Shown: piece after piece, positions 49,746 through 58,571 of the stretch
Layout: the number at the start of each line of letters is the position of its first letter
Position numbering within the stretch: position 1 is the stretch's first letter
DNA from: Cupriavidus sp. EM10
Lineage (GTDB): Bacteria; Pseudomonadota; Gammaproteobacteria; Burkholderiales; Burkholderiaceae
DNA: 64,000 nucleotides
Assembly (NCBI RefSeq): GCF_018729255.1
Contig: NZ_CP076060.1
Coordinates: forward strand, 62,001-126,000
Reading direction: 5' to 3'
Position numbers and translations under genes: made by a program
The notes under the pieces: generated by a model
Database searches by the model: none
What the model saw: only the letters and a program-made list of their open reading frames with translations
What the model was told of the DNA's origin: nothing

Positions 49746-49935
49746 CCCCTCTCCCGTTTGCGGGAGAGGGGAGCAAGCAAGGCCACTGGGGTCGCAACCT
49801 CCGGTGTTTTCGCCCCTCTCCCGCTTGCGGGAGAGGGGCGGGGGTGAGGGCGGGGCCAGTCAATTTGCCACGGATCGGCAAGCAGAAGCTCGATGCCCTC
49901 ACCCCCAGCCCCTCTCCCACGTCGTGGGAGAGGGG
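49746..49935. repeat. Cluster of three REP-like palindromes
   Basis: Three hairpin units: 49746-49771 (CCCCTCTCCCG, loop TTTG, CGGGAGAGGGG), 49813-49850 (same core with a trailing CGGGGGTGAGGG) and 49896-49935 (leading CCCTCACCCCCAGCC, stem with CCCACGTCGTGGG). The last is preceded by GGCAAGCAGAA, which also precedes the unit at 63219, so the repeat unit extends beyond the palindrome. The cluster fills the gap between the convergent SPOR and rfaE2 genes. Confidence 0.8.
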
Positions 49936-49958
49936 AGCAGGGCTCCAATCGATCAAAC

Positions 49959-50452
49959 TCAACCGTGCGCCCGCACCTTCGTCAGCAGCTTGGTCGTCGA
50001 GCGGTCGTGCAGAAACGGAATGGCGTAGGCCTGGCCGCCCCAACTGCGCACCAGGCGGGTTTCTTCCAGCGTGTCGATGTCGTAGTCGCCGCCCTTCACG
50101 TAGATGTCCGGACGCACCAGCCGGATCAGTTCCACCGGGGTTTGCTCGCGGAACATCGCCACCAGGTCCACCGACGCCAGCGCGGCCAGCAGGGCCATGC
50201 GGTCGGCCTCGTGATTGAGGGGCGGTCGTCGCCCTTGCCAAGCATCTTCACCGACGCATCGCTGTTCACGCCCACCACCATGCTGGCCCCCAGTTCACGC
50301 GCCTGCGCCAGATACGTCGCGTGGCCGCGATGGAGGATGTCGAACACGCCGTTGGTAAAGACCAGCGGGCGCGGCAGCGCGGCCACGGCGGCTTGCAGTG
50401 CGGCGATGTCGTCGGCGGGTACCAGCTTGGATTCGAAGGCAGGTGCGGTCAT
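49959..50452 (-). CDS. rfaE2: D-glycero-beta-D-manno-heptose 1-phosphate adenylyltransferase (frameshifted)
   Basis: This enzyme makes ADP-heptose for the lipopolysaccharide core. The N-terminal part has the nucleotidyltransferase HxGH motif in [20 protein letters not shown] and [20 protein letters not shown]. The remainder ([40 protein letters not shown]) is in another frame. One extra base in the run at 50219-50222 (C-run on the coding strand, adding LNHEADR) yields about 164 residues, the usual size of the stand-alone adenylyltransferase domain. The kinase domain (RfaE1) must be encoded elsewhere. Confidence 0.92.
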
Positions 50453-50490
50453 GGGTCGGGTCTGGAGAGGGCGGCGGGGCCCCCAAAATG

Positions 50491-50515
50491 AAAAACCCCA
50501 TCGTAGCCGATGGGG
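50491..50515 (-). terminator. Intrinsic terminator of the ferritin-like gene
   Basis: On the minus strand CCCCATCG pairs with CGATGGGG around GCTA and is followed by TTTTT (plus strand AAAAA at 50491-50495). It lies 30 bases after the ferritin-like gene. Confidence 0.85.
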
Positions 50516-50546
50516 TCTCGTCGCGGCGGCTGGAACCGGGAAAGCC

Positions 50547-51391
50547 TCAGGCCTGGGCGGCCTGCAGGTTCGCGTTCAGTTCCTTGCGGTAGCGGTTCAG
50601 GTCCTGCACCGATTCAAACGTGCGCTCGAACAGCAGCGACATGTTGTGCAGGATGCGCTCGATCACCTTCTTTTCCCAGACCTCGTCGAAGCGGATCTGC
50701 TCGTCGAGCCAGTGCTCGAGCCAGTCGGGGTCGGGCAGGCGCGACTGCACGGTGTCGTTGGGGAACAGCGCCTTGTTCACGTGCAGGTTGGTCGGGTGCA
50801 GCGGCTTTTCCGTGCGGCGGGCCGAAGCCATCAGCACGCCGATCTTGGCGAACGCGGCGCGCGCCGAATCGCCAAACTGGGCCAGGTACTTCTTCATGTA
50901 GCGCAGGTAGGCGCCGCCATGGCGGGCTTCGTCCTGCGACAGCGTGCGGTAGATGTGCTTGATGACCGGTTCCGAGTGCCATTCGGCGGCGCGGCGATAC
51001 CAGTGGTTCAGGCGGATCTCGCCGCAAAAGTGCAGCATAAGCGTCTCGAGCGGCGGAGCCGGGTCGAACTCGAAGCGCACGGCGTGCAGTTCTTCCTCGG
51101 TCGGCACCATGTCGGGGCGGAAGCGGCGCAGGTACTCCATCAGCACCAGCGAATGCTTCTGTTCCTCGAAGAACCAGATGCTCATGAAGGCCGAAAAATC
51201 GGAATCGTGGCGGTTGTCGCGCAGGAACATCTCCGTGGCGGGCAGGGCCGACCACTCGGTGATCGCATTCATGCGGATGGTCTTCGCCTGGTCGTCGGTG
51301 AGCAGGCTCGGGTCGAAGGTATCCCAGGGATGTCCTTGTCCATGTGCCAGCGGACCGCTTCCAACGATTTGAACAGTTCGGGGTAGAGCAT
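50547..51391 (-). CDS. Ferritin-like diiron protein (frameshifted)
   Basis: About 281 residues after repair. ATG 51391 gives [20 protein letters not shown], then the frame slips; one extra base in the run at 51327-51329 restores [20 protein letters not shown] and joins the main frame. The helical core shows carboxylate/His ligand pairs of the ferritin-like superfamily: [41 protein letters not shown] and [16 protein letters not shown]. This suggests a diiron oxidase or desaturase-like enzyme rather than iron storage; the substrate is unknown. An iron-type half-site lies upstream at 51432. Confidence 0.82.
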
Positions 51392-51431
51392 GCTAAGCCT
51401 TTGAAATTACGGGCGGATTCTACCAGACAGG

Positions 51432-51441
51432 AATCATTCTC
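51432..51441 (-). promoter_or_regulatory. Weak Fur-like half-site in the ferritin-like promoter
   Basis: Minus strand GAGAATGATT matches 8 of the first 9 bases of a Fur-box half (GATAATGAT). The other half is poor. A possible -10 TAGAAT lies next to it on the gene side. Iron control is suggested only weakly. Confidence 0.2.
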
Positions 51442-51568
51442 GAATGTTTTCTCTACTCCGTTTTAGCCCTGATGCGATGGATTGCAACAGGCGGAGTGCC
51501 TGGCAGGCGTCGAAAGTGCCGCTCCTACGACACTTCTGACATTTCCGCGGTGGCCCGCGCGGCCGTGG

Positions 51569-52474
51569 TCACTCGAAGCTGTCCTCGGGCGTGCCGGGCT
51601 CGGGCGGGGCCGCGCCGCCCTTGGCAGGAGCCTTTGCTGCGGCGTTCTTCCCCGTACCCGTTGCAGCGGTTTTCCTGGATGCAGCCTTGGATGCAGGCTT
51701 CGATGCCGCCTTCTTCGCCGGTGCCTTTTTGGCGGCCGGCTTCTTCGCGGCAGCCTTTGCCTGGCCATTGGCCGCCGACTTGCGCGGCGCCGGCGGATCG
51801 CCCTTCACGCCGGGCTCCACGCCTTCGGCACCGGGGGCCGCAGCGGCAAAGCCGGGCATGCCGCCAAACGGCGTGGCGCCTGCCGCCGCTGCACTGGCGG
51901 CCGCCGCGCTGCTGGCGATCTGCGAGAACTGCTGCTGCAGCAGGTTCCACCACATCGATGCGTTGGGTGGCAGCGGGGCGGCGCCGGGCTCGGTCGCAGC
52001 TTCCGCGCCACCGTCGGCCGGGGCGTCGGCGCCATCGGGCGGCGCGTCATCGTCCTCGGGCTCGTCGTCATTCTCGGCGTCGGCCTGGGCCTCGGACACG
52101 GTCTGGGCCGTGCTGAACGGCTGGTGATGCTGCGGGGGATGCGCGCTGGGCGCGTTGGCGGCGCGGGCGACGTTTTCCATCGCGTTCTGCATGGCCTCCG
52201 GCGACAGCGCGTTGCCGAACGTCTGCAGGGCCACCAGCGTGGCGCGCTGCACTTCCAGGCCCTGGATCGTGGTGCGCAGCAGGTTGGTGTTCAGCTGCAG
52301 CCAGCTTTCCACGGCCTTGAGGTCGTGGATGCGCTTGTCTACCTCGTCGAGGTCCATCGGCGGCGTCATCGCGCTCAGGCCTGGCATGAGGCCGCCGGGC
52401 ATGCCGCTGCCGGTGGCCCAGAGCTTGCGCAGGAATTCGAAGCCGTTGGAGAAATCGGGAATCTGTCCGAACAT
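51569..52474 (-). CDS. phaM: PhaM, polyhydroxybutyrate granule-associated protein
   Basis: PhaM activates the PHB synthase PhaC and links PHB granules to DNA in Cupriavidus-type bacteria. The 301-residue protein starts MFGQIPDFSNGFEFLRKLWA and has the conserved N-terminal region (MDLDEVDKRIHDLKAVESWL, LLRTTIQGLEVQRATLVALQ). An acidic Asp/Glu/Ala-rich middle and a histone-H1-like basic tail (AAAKKPAAKKAPAKKAASKP) follow; the tail fits DNA binding. The start at 52474 is chosen because the family begins there. It is a useful marker of the organism group. Confidence 0.92.
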   Translation of the reverse strand: MFGQIPDFSNGFEFLRKLWATGSGMPGGLMPGLSAMTPPMDLDEVDKRIHDLKAVESWLQLNTNLLRTTIQGLEVQRATLVALQTFGNALSPEAMQNAMENVARAANAPSAHPPQHHQPFSTAQTVSEAQADAENDDEPEDDDAPPDGADAPADGGAEAATEPGAAPLPPNASMWWNLLQQQFSQIASSAAAASAAAAGATPFGGMPGFAAAAPGAEGVEPGVKGDPPAPRKSAANGQAKAAAKKPAAKKAPAKKAASKPASKAASRKTAATGTGKNAAAKAPAKGGAAPPEPGTPEDSFE

Positions 52475-52527
52475 GGTCGCGGCACTCCATCTGTCGGGGC
52501 CGCCCGATGATGGGACGTGGCGGCCGG

Positions 52528-53352
52528 TTACTGGAATTCGGGCGGCCGCTTCTGTCGCAGGCTCGCCATGCCTTCGTGCACGTCGGGGCCGGCAAAGCCC
52601 ATGAATTCGAGCGCCAGCGAGGTATCGAACGCGGGACCGGCCATGCGCAGCCAGTTGTTCAGCGCGTACTTCGTCCAGCGGATGGCGGTCTGCGACCCCG
52701 CCGCGAGCCGGTTGGCCACTTCGAACGCCTTGGCCACCAGTTCGTCTTCCTCCACCGCCAGCGATACCAGGCCGATCCGCTCGGCTTCCTCGCCGCTGAC
52801 CGACTCGCACAGCATCAGATAGTACTTGGCCTTGGCCATTCCGCACAGCAGCGGCCACACGATGGCGGCATGATCGCCGGCCGCCACGCCCAGCCGGGTA
52901 TGGCCGTCGACGATACGCGCGGTCTTCGACGCAATCGAGATATCGGCCAGCAGCCCCGCCACCAGCCCCGCGCCCACGGCCGGGCCGTGCATGGCCGAGA
53001 CGATCGGCTTGTCGCAGTTGATGACGTTGTAGACCAGGTCGCGCGCTTCGTGCCAGACGCGCGTGCGGGTTTCGAAATCGTTGGCCATGTCCTCGACCAG
53101 CGCCAGGTCGCCGCCGGCCGAGAAGCCCTTGCCCTCGCCACGGATCAGCGCCACGCGGATGTCGGGGTCTGCCGACACGTCGCGCCAGATCTCGGCCAGC
53201 TCGCGGTGCATATTGGCGTCGGCAGTGGCCAGCTTCTGGTTGGCCGACTGCGCCGCGCCCATGATCACTTCGAGCACCGGGCCGTGGCGGCGCAGCGTCA
53301 GGGACTGGTAGCGGGCCAGGCGGGGGGAAAGCGTGTTGGCGTCGGCGGTCAT
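52528..53352 (-). CDS. Enoyl-CoA hydratase/isomerase (crotonase) family protein
   Basis: A 274-residue crotonase-fold protein. The oxyanion-hole motifs are present ([16 protein letters not shown] and [18 protein letters not shown]). At the place of the first catalytic Glu of classical hydratases the sequence reads [16 protein letters not shown], with His where Glu144 would be, so it may not be a standard hydratase. It has its own promoter and palindromic operator (53418-53442). The substrate is unknown; a role in aromatic or branched acyl-CoA metabolism is possible. Confidence 0.88.
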   Translation of the reverse strand: MTADANTLSPRLARYQSLTLRRHGPVLEVIMGAAQSANQKLATADANMHRELAEIWRDVSADPDIRVALIRGEGKGFSAGGDLALVEDMANDFETRTRVWHEARDLVYNVINCDKPIVSAMHGPAVGAGLVAGLLADISIASKTARIVDGHTRLGVAAGDHAAIVWPLLCGMAKAKYYLMLCESVSGEEAERIGLVSLAVEEDELVAKAFEVANRLAAGSQTAIRWTKYALNNWLRMAGPAFDTSLALEFMGFAGPDVHEGMASLRQKRPPEFQ

Positions 53353-53417
53353 GGGGCGGATTCCGGAAAGGCGGCGCCGGGGTGGGCGCCAGGCAAGACA
53401 GAATGCCGGTCGATTCG

Positions 53418-53442
53418 CCGACCGGTTGGTCGGGGAATTATA
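53418..53442 (-). promoter_or_regulatory. Promoter -10 with TetR-type palindromic operator for the crotonase gene
   Basis: CCGACC-N4-GGTCGG (53418-53433) is a perfect inverted repeat of the kind bound by TetR-family regulators of acyl-CoA genes. A perfect minus-strand TATAAT lies at 53437-53442, so the operator would cover the start of transcription. A loose -35 (TTGCGG) lies 19 bases further. No TetR gene is in the window. Confidence 0.5.
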
Positions 53443-53507
53443 GGCGCAACCGGAAGGTGGTCCGCAAGCCGGGTTTGGCCCGATGCGGCCGCCCGGAAAC
53501 CGCCAGG

Positions 53508-54488
53508 TCAGCGGGCGGCCACCACCTGGTCGATCGCGCCGAAGATCGACTTGCCATCGGCATCGAACATCTCGATCCGCACCGCGTCGCCGAACTTCAT
53601 GAATTCGGTCTCCGGCTTGCCGTTTTCGATGGTCTCGATCATGCGCTTTTCGGCGATGCAGGCGTACCCCTTGCTGCGGTCGACGTTCGAGATGGTGCCC
53701 GAGCCGACGATGCTGCCGGCGCGTACGTTACGGGTCTTGCAGATGTGGGCGATCAGCTGGCCGAAGTCGAACACCATGTCGGTGCCGCAGTCGGGCGCGC
53801 CCACCTTCTTGCTGTTCCAGTGGACGGTCATGGGCCGATGCACCTTGCGGTCGTGCCAGGCGTCGCCGAGTTCGTCGGGCGTGACCGCCACGGGCGAAAA
53901 CGCGGTGGCCGGCTTGCTCTGGAAGAAGCCGAAGCCCTTGCCCAGTTCGGCCGGAATCAGGTTGCGCAGCGACACGTCGTTGGCCAGCACCACCAGGCGG
54001 ATCGCGTCGGCGGCCTGCTCGGGCGTGGCGCCCATGCGCACGTCGCCGGTGATCACGGCCACCTCGGCCTCGAAGTCGATGCCGAATGCTTCGTTCGGGC
54101 ATACGATGTCGTCCTGCGGGCCGATGAAGTCGTCGGACCCGCCCTGGTACATCAGCGGGTCGGTCCAGAACTCGGGCGGCATCTCAGCGCCACGCGCCTT
54201 GCGTACCAGTTCCACGTGGTTCACGTAGGCAGAGCCATCGGCCCACTGGTAGGCGCGCGGCAGCGGGGCCATGCAGTCCTTGGGCTGGAACGGGAACGGA
54301 TGGCGCGCGCGGCCGGCGTTCAGCGCGTCGTACAGGTCCTGCAGCTGCGGCGCGTAGAAGTGCCAGTCGTCCAGCGCGGTCTGCAGCTTGCCGGCGATGT
54401 CGGTGGCAAAGTGCGCGGTCTTCAGGTCACGCGAGACAACGACGAGCTGGCCGTCGCGCGAGCCGTCCTTCAGGGTGGCGAGTTTCAT
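53508..54488 (-). CDS. Fumarylacetoacetate hydrolase family protein
   Basis: A 326-residue member of the FAH superfamily, which cleaves C-C bonds of acylpyruvate-type compounds or acts as hydratase or decarboxylase. Metal-site and active-site regions are visible: [40 protein letters not shown] and [19 protein letters not shown]. The N-terminus is [20 protein letters not shown]. It is divergent from an IclR-type regulator, a common pairing in aromatic-acid catabolism. The exact substrate is not clear. Confidence 0.9.
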   Translation of the reverse strand: MKLATLKDGSRDGQLVVVSRDLKTAHFATDIAGKLQTALDDWHFYAPQLQDLYDALNAGRARHPFPFQPKDCMAPLPRAYQWADGSAYVNHVELVRKARGAEMPPEFWTDPLMYQGGSDDFIGPQDDIVCPNEAFGIDFEAEVAVITGDVRMGATPEQAADAIRLVVLANDVSLRNLIPAELGKGFGFFQSKPATAFSPVAVTPDELGDAWHDRKVHRPMTVHWNSKKVGAPDCGTDMVFDFGQLIAHICKTRNVRAGSIVGSGTISNVDRSKGYACIAEKRMIETIENGKPETEFMKFGDAVRIEMFDADGKSIFGAIDQVVAAR

Positions 54489-54518
54489 GCGAAATCGAAC
54501 ATTGGCAGGAATGAATGG

Positions 54519-54533
54519 CCGGTAGTCTACCGG
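54519..54533. promoter_or_regulatory. Palindrome between FAH and IclR genes, candidate operator
   Basis: CCGGTAG-T-CTACCGG is a perfect 15-base palindrome 31 bases upstream of the FAH start. Its size and form suit an IclR-family site, making it the best candidate for control by the divergent regulator at 54603. A TATAGA box for that regulator lies at 54561-54566. Confidence 0.45.
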
Positions 54534-54602
54534 AGCGGCCCGGGCGGCCCGCTGGCCGCGTATAGAATGGCCGGCATCACATTACTGTTTCCCGACTCGC
54601 GC

Positions 54603-55475
54603 ATGACCGCTGTGGACGATGACGATTCCCGCGACGACCTGGCACACGAGGATGGCCGCGATGACGCCAGACGCGCCGGCATCCAGTCCATCGAGGTCGG
54701 ATTCCGGTTGCTGCAGGCGCTGGCCGCGTCGCCGCGCGCCATGATGCTGCGCGACCTGGCCGCCGCCGCCGACATGAGCCCGGCCAAGGCGCATCGCTAC
54801 CTGGTCAGCTTCCAGCGCCTGGGTGCCGTCACGCAGGATGCCGTGAGCCAGCGCTACGACCTTGGGCCCTTTGCGCTGCAGCTGGGCCTGGCCGGCCTGA
54901 ACCGGCTCGATCCGGTGCGCAAGGCGCGGCCGATCCTGTCGCAACTGCGCGACGAGATCGACCAGACCGCCGGCATTGCCGTGTGGGGCAACCACGGGCC
55001 CACCATCGTCCATTGGGAAGAGTCCAGCCATCCGGTCAGCGTCAGCCTGCGGCTGGGCGATGTGATGCCGCTGCTGAATTCCGCCACAGGCCGGCTCTAT
55101 GGCGCGTACCTGTCGCGGCGGCAGACGCTGCCGCTGATCGAGCGCGAACTGGCCACGCGCGGCGAGGTGGCGCTGCCGGACATGCCCGCGTCTCTGGCGG
55201 AATACGACGCCATCTGCGCCGACGTGCGCCAGCGCGGCGCGGCGCGTACGCGGGGCGGCGTGCTGCCGGGCATCAACGCCATCTCCACGCCGGTGTTCGA
55301 CGCCAACGGGCATCTGTCGATGGCGCTGATCGTGCTGGGCGCGCAAAGCGTATTCGATGCAGAATGGGGCGGAGCAGTGGACCGCCGTGTGCGCGATATC
55401 GCGCGGCAGATTTCGTCGGAACTTGGTTATCTTGGCGACAGCCAGCCGTCCGGAAGGGACGGAGACCCCTCGTAA
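54603..55475 (+). CDS. IclR-family transcriptional regulator
   Basis: A 290-residue regulator: N-terminal winged helix (SIEVGFRLLQALAASPRAMM, LRDLAAAADMSPAKAHRYLV) and C-terminal IclR effector domain (WGNHGPTIVHWEESSHPVSV, LLNSATGRLYGAYLS). ATG 54603 is preferred to the in-frame ATG 54567 because the family conservation starts well after it. It is divergent from the FAH gene and probably regulates it. Its 3' end overlaps the likely start of the DUF3108 gene. Confidence 0.92.
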   Translation: MTAVDDDDSRDDLAHEDGRDDARRAGIQSIEVGFRLLQALAASPRAMMLRDLAAAADMSPAKAHRYLVSFQRLGAVTQDAVSQRYDLGPFALQLGLAGLNRLDPVRKARPILSQLRDEIDQTAGIAVWGNHGPTIVHWEESSHPVSVSLRLGDVMPLLNSATGRLYGAYLSRRQTLPLIERELATRGEVALPDMPASLAEYDAICADVRQRGAARTRGGVLPGINAISTPVFDANGHLSMALIVLGAQSVFDAEWGGAVDRRVRDIARQISSELGYLGDSQPSGRDGDPS

Positions 55476-56499
55476 GCGTCCGCGGCGTCTGCGCCGATGG
55501 ATGGCGGTGATCGCCCTGGTGGCGATCGCGCACGCGCTGTTGCTGTTCGGCCTGGTGCGCGTGCCGATCCCGGCATTGCCCGATCCGCGCAAGATGCCGG
55601 CGATCCAGGCGATCCTGCTGCCCCCGCCCAGGCCACCAGCCCCCGCAGCCCCGCCGCGCCCCGTGCCAAAACCGGTGCCCCGGACTCAGACACCCGTTCC
55701 AGAACCCGAACCCGCCGCCGAACCCTCGGCGCCGGCCTTGGCCACGGCCGAGCGCGGCGAAACAACCGCCAGCACCGGCGCCGGCGGCACGGGTACGGCC
55801 AACACCAACGCCAGCGCCCCGGCGACACCGCCAGCCGAGCCGCCCGGGCCGCCTGCTCCCCGCTATGCCGCGCCGCCTTCGGTCACGCTGCGCTACGCGA
55901 GCTTCGTCAACGGCGTGCAGAACCCCGACGGCATCATCCGCTGGGAACAGGACGGCAAGCATTACCGGCTGGCAGTTGAAACGCGCGTGCTGTGGTTCCG
56001 CTTCGCCTTCCAGAGTTCGGGCGACATGACCGATCGCGGGCTGGCCCCCACACGCTACGAGGAAGCCCGCCGCAGCAAGGTCGAAGTGGCGCGATTCGAC
56101 CGCGCCGCGAACACCGTCGTGTTTGAAACGCGTGGCGGACAGGTGCCGATGCCCACCGCCTTCCAGGACCGCTTCAGCATCTTCCTGCAACTGGTGGGCT
56201 GGGTACGGGGCGATCCGCAGCGCTATGCCACGCCCGGCGTGGTGGAGTCGTTCAACGTGGCCGATACCCGCGAAATAGAGCCCATGCAGATCCAGTACGC
56301 GGGCGACGAGGACATCGATGTCGGTACCGACGTGGTGCGGGCGCGACACTTCGTGAGACTTCCGCGTCACCCCAATGACAAGCGTCGCGTGGAAATATGG
56401 CTCGCTCCCGCACTGAACTGGATGCCCGCACGTCTTCGTCAGACGGAGCCCGATGGCACTCAGATCGATCTGGTCTATCGTAGTAGTGAAGGGCGGTGA
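55432..56499 (+). CDS. DUF3108 domain protein with N-terminal membrane anchor
   Basis: About 355 residues if TTG 55432 is used (LATASRPEGTETPRKRPRRL precedes the helix), or 332 from ATG 55501. An N-terminal helix (VIALVAIAHALLLFGLVRVP) is followed by a Pro-rich spacer (ILLPPPRPPAPAAPPRPVPK) and the periplasmic DUF3108 domain (PSVTLRYASFVNGVQNPDGI, RLPRHPNDKRRVEIWLAPAL). Anchor plus Pro-rich spacer resembles TonB or TolA-like layout. Function unknown. The overlap with the IclR gene suggests read-through expression. Confidence 0.82.
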   Translation: MATASRPEGTETPRKRPRRLRRWMAVIALVAIAHALLLFGLVRVPIPALPDPRKMPAIQAILLPPPRPPAPAAPPRPVPKPVPRTQTPVPEPEPAAEPSAPALATAERGETTASTGAGGTGTANTNASAPATPPAEPPGPPAPRYAAPPSVTLRYASFVNGVQNPDGIIRWEQDGKHYRLAVETRVLWFRFAFQSSGDMTDRGLAPTRYEEARRSKVEVARFDRAANTVVFETRGGQVPMPTAFQDRFSIFLQLVGWVRGDPQRYATPGVVESFNVADTREIEPMQIQYAGDEDIDVGTDVVRARHFVRLPRHPNDKRRVEIWLAPALNWMPARLRQTEPDGTQIDLVYRSSEGR

Positions 56500-56545
56500 T
56501 GCCGAAGCCGCGGTGACACGTGCTGACCACGCGGGAGACTGAAAC

Positions 56546-57376
56546 ATGCCTGACACATTGGCGCAGCGATTACGCGCCGGCGATGTCGAGTTGCAGGCGC
56601 GGATCGATGGCCATGAAGGGCCATGGGTGGTACTGATCCATGCGCTCGGCGCGAATCTGACGTTGTGGGACGAAACTGCGCGTCATCTGTCTGACCGCTA
56701 TCGCGTACTGCGTTTCGACCTGCGCGGCCACGGCGGCAGCGATGCCCCGGTGGGCGCCTATACGATGACCCGGTTGGCCGACGATGCCGTGGCGCTCATG
56801 GACGCGCTGGACATCGGTCAGGCGCATGTGTGCGGCGTGTCGGTCGGCGGCATGGTGGCCCAGACGCTGGGCGTGCGGCATCCCGGCCGGCTGCTGTCGC
56901 TGACGCTGGTGGACACGATCGACCACACGCCGATGGAAGCCCATCCGATGTGGGCCAACCGGATCGGCCAGGCCGAGGCGCATGGCATGGCGGGCATGGT
57001 GCCGTCGACGATGGAACGCTGGCTTACCGAGCCGTTCCGCCAACGGCATCCCGACGAAGTCGACCGTATCAGCCGCATGCTGCTGGCCACGCCGGTGCAG
57101 GGCTATGTGGGCGTGGCGCAAGCCATCGTCGCCTTCGACCTGGCGGACGCCATCGGCCGCATCCATTGCCCGACCCTGGTGGTGACCGGGGACAAGGACG
57201 AGGGCGCGCCGGTATCGATGGCCCAATCCATTGCGCAAAAGATTCACGGTGCGAAGCTGGAGGTGCTACCCGACGCCGCGCACCTGTCTTTCATCGAACA
57301 ACCGGAACGCTTTCTTGCGATCTTCGATGCGTTCCTGGGGCATGCGGCATGTGGCGGGCAGTGTGATATTCCGTAA
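56546..57376 (+). CDS. Alpha/beta hydrolase, 3-oxoadipate enol-lactonase-like
   Basis: A 276-residue alpha/beta hydrolase. It shows the oxyanion region VVLIHALGANLTLWD, the strand-turn RFDLRGHGGSDAP, nucleophile Ser99 in VCGVSVGGMVAQ, the Asp region VVTGDKDEGAP and the His in LPDAAHLSFIEQPE. Sequence style matches PcaD-like enol-lactonases, but no other protocatechuate-pathway genes are near, so the call is family-level. It follows the DUF3108 gene by 46 bases. Confidence 0.85.
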   Translation: MPDTLAQRLRAGDVELQARIDGHEGPWVVLIHALGANLTLWDETARHLSDRYRVLRFDLRGHGGSDAPVGAYTMTRLADDAVALMDALDIGQAHVCGVSVGGMVAQTLGVRHPGRLLSLTLVDTIDHTPMEAHPMWANRIGQAEAHGMAGMVPSTMERWLTEPFRQRHPDEVDRISRMLLATPVQGYVGVAQAIVAFDLADAIGRIHCPTLVVTGDKDEGAPVSMAQSIAQKIHGAKLEVLPDAAHLSFIEQPERFLAIFDAFLGHAACGGQCDIP

Positions 57377-57589
57377 CGCCATTGGGAAGATCGCAACACA
57401 GTAATGCTCGGCGCTCAAGAAACTTGCGGCACGCGCCGATGCCCAAAGGTAAGAGGGAAGCTATGGCACGCAACGGCTCGTCCGCGTAGTACAACTTGAA
57501 TTTCGGACGACTACCCTCAGCTTGGAGAGGAAATCGCGTCATCCCCGAGGCTTGGGAAGGGCGCCAACCATACGCCAGGAGGTAGTGCG

Positions 57590-57847
57590 ATGCAAATGAT
57601 CTACAACAGCGACAATTACTGCATTGTCGAGTTTGGAGCAGATGTCGAGCATGCGACCCTTGCCTCGGGCGGCTACGAAATCGTCGACAAGAACCTGAAA
57701 CGCGAAATTTTCCTCGGCGGTCATATGGCCGAGACCTTCCGCGCCGATGTGACGCGTCTGATCGAAAGCGAGCCATCCGTGGAGGAAGTCGACGAGTTTC
57801 TCGGGAAGTTCGACACCGTCATGAACAATCCGCTGGTGATGCACTGA
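57590..57847 (+). CDS. DUF3567 family small protein
   Basis: An 85-residue cytoplasmic protein that matches the DUF3567 family typical of betaproteobacteria: MQMIYNSDNYCIVEFGADVE, GGYEIVDKNLKREIFLGG, VDEFLGKFDTVMNNPLVMH. A strong AGGAGG ribosome site lies upstream, and a hairpin terminator follows. Function unknown. The 213-bp region before it shows no gene. Confidence 0.9.
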   Translation: MQMIYNSDNYCIVEFGADVEHATLASGGYEIVDKNLKREIFLGGHMAETFRADVTRLIESEPSVEEVDEFLGKFDTVMNNPLVMH

Positions 57848-57874
57848 GCATCGGCAGTCCGGCCCCATACGAAG

Positions 57875-57899
57875 ATGCCCGCTTTCGAGCGGGCATTTT
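57875..57899 (+). terminator. Intrinsic terminator after DUF3567 gene
   Basis: ATGCCCGCT pairs with AGCGGGCAT around TTCG, followed by TTTTC. It lies 28 bases after the DUF3567 stop and faces the convergent rhodanese gene. Confidence 0.85.
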
Positions 57900-57927
57900 C
57901 ATGGTGGAGGGGCCCTGGACGCCGGCT

Positions 57928-58320
57928 TCAGTACTGCTCCCACGGCAGCCCGTCATGCCGCCAGCCGTTGACCGTATTGCGATGGCGCTGCCCGTCGAGA
58001 TCACCCTCGAAGCCATGCAGCACGTTGTAGACCGTAGTGAAACCGGCGCCTTCCAGCGCCCGCGCGGCTGCGGACGAGCGGTTGCCGCTGCGGCAGATCA
58101 GCACCACGGGCCGCGCCGAGACCTGCCCGGCCAGTTTCTTCACCGCCTGGACGAAATGCGGGTTGACCTCCCAGTCGGGGCCGTCGTTCCACGGCACGTT
58201 GTGGGCGCCCCGCGGATGGCCGACGAACAGGTATTCCATCTCGCTGCGGCAGTCGATGAACAGCGCGTCGGGCTCGGTGCCGAGCAGTGCCAGGGCGTCG
58301 TTGGGACTCAAGTGTTGCAT
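57928..58320 (-). CDS. Rhodanese-like sulfurtransferase domain protein
   Basis: A 130-residue single-domain rhodanese. Active-site loop CRSGNRS carries the catalytic Cys ([20 protein letters not shown]), with the CH2A-type start [20 protein letters not shown]. The family moves sulfane sulfur; the acceptor is unknown. It is divergent from metH, with about 250 bases between, and convergent with the DUF3567 gene. Confidence 0.93.
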   Translation of the reverse strand: MQHLSPNDALALLGTEPDALFIDCRSEMEYLFVGHPRGAHNVPWNDGPDWEVNPHFVQAVKKLAGQVSARPVVLICRSGNRSSAAARALEGAGFTTVYNVLHGFEGDLDGQRHRNTVNGWRHDGLPWEQY

Positions 58321-58571
58321 GGGAACTGACGAAAATCGGACGAAAGCGGCGGAATGCCACGCAAATCCAGGAAACGTACCCGCCCGATTCGTGGCGAATA
58401 CGTCTCCCAGTGTAGGCGGGGCGACCCCGGCTGACAACCGCGCCGGACGCGGGCGCGCGGCGCCAGCCACCTGCCCGCAATCCCTTGATCTACCTGATAA
58501 AATCGCCCTCTTGCCCAAAATTGCGCGCCTGGCCGGCTGGCCGGGCGCGCGCATCACACCCAGGCCCCACC

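Noticed and set aside
58321..58571. Cobalamin or SAH riboswitch upstream of metH
   Set aside because: The conserved cores I would expect for these riboswitches were not found by eye in this 250-bp region.
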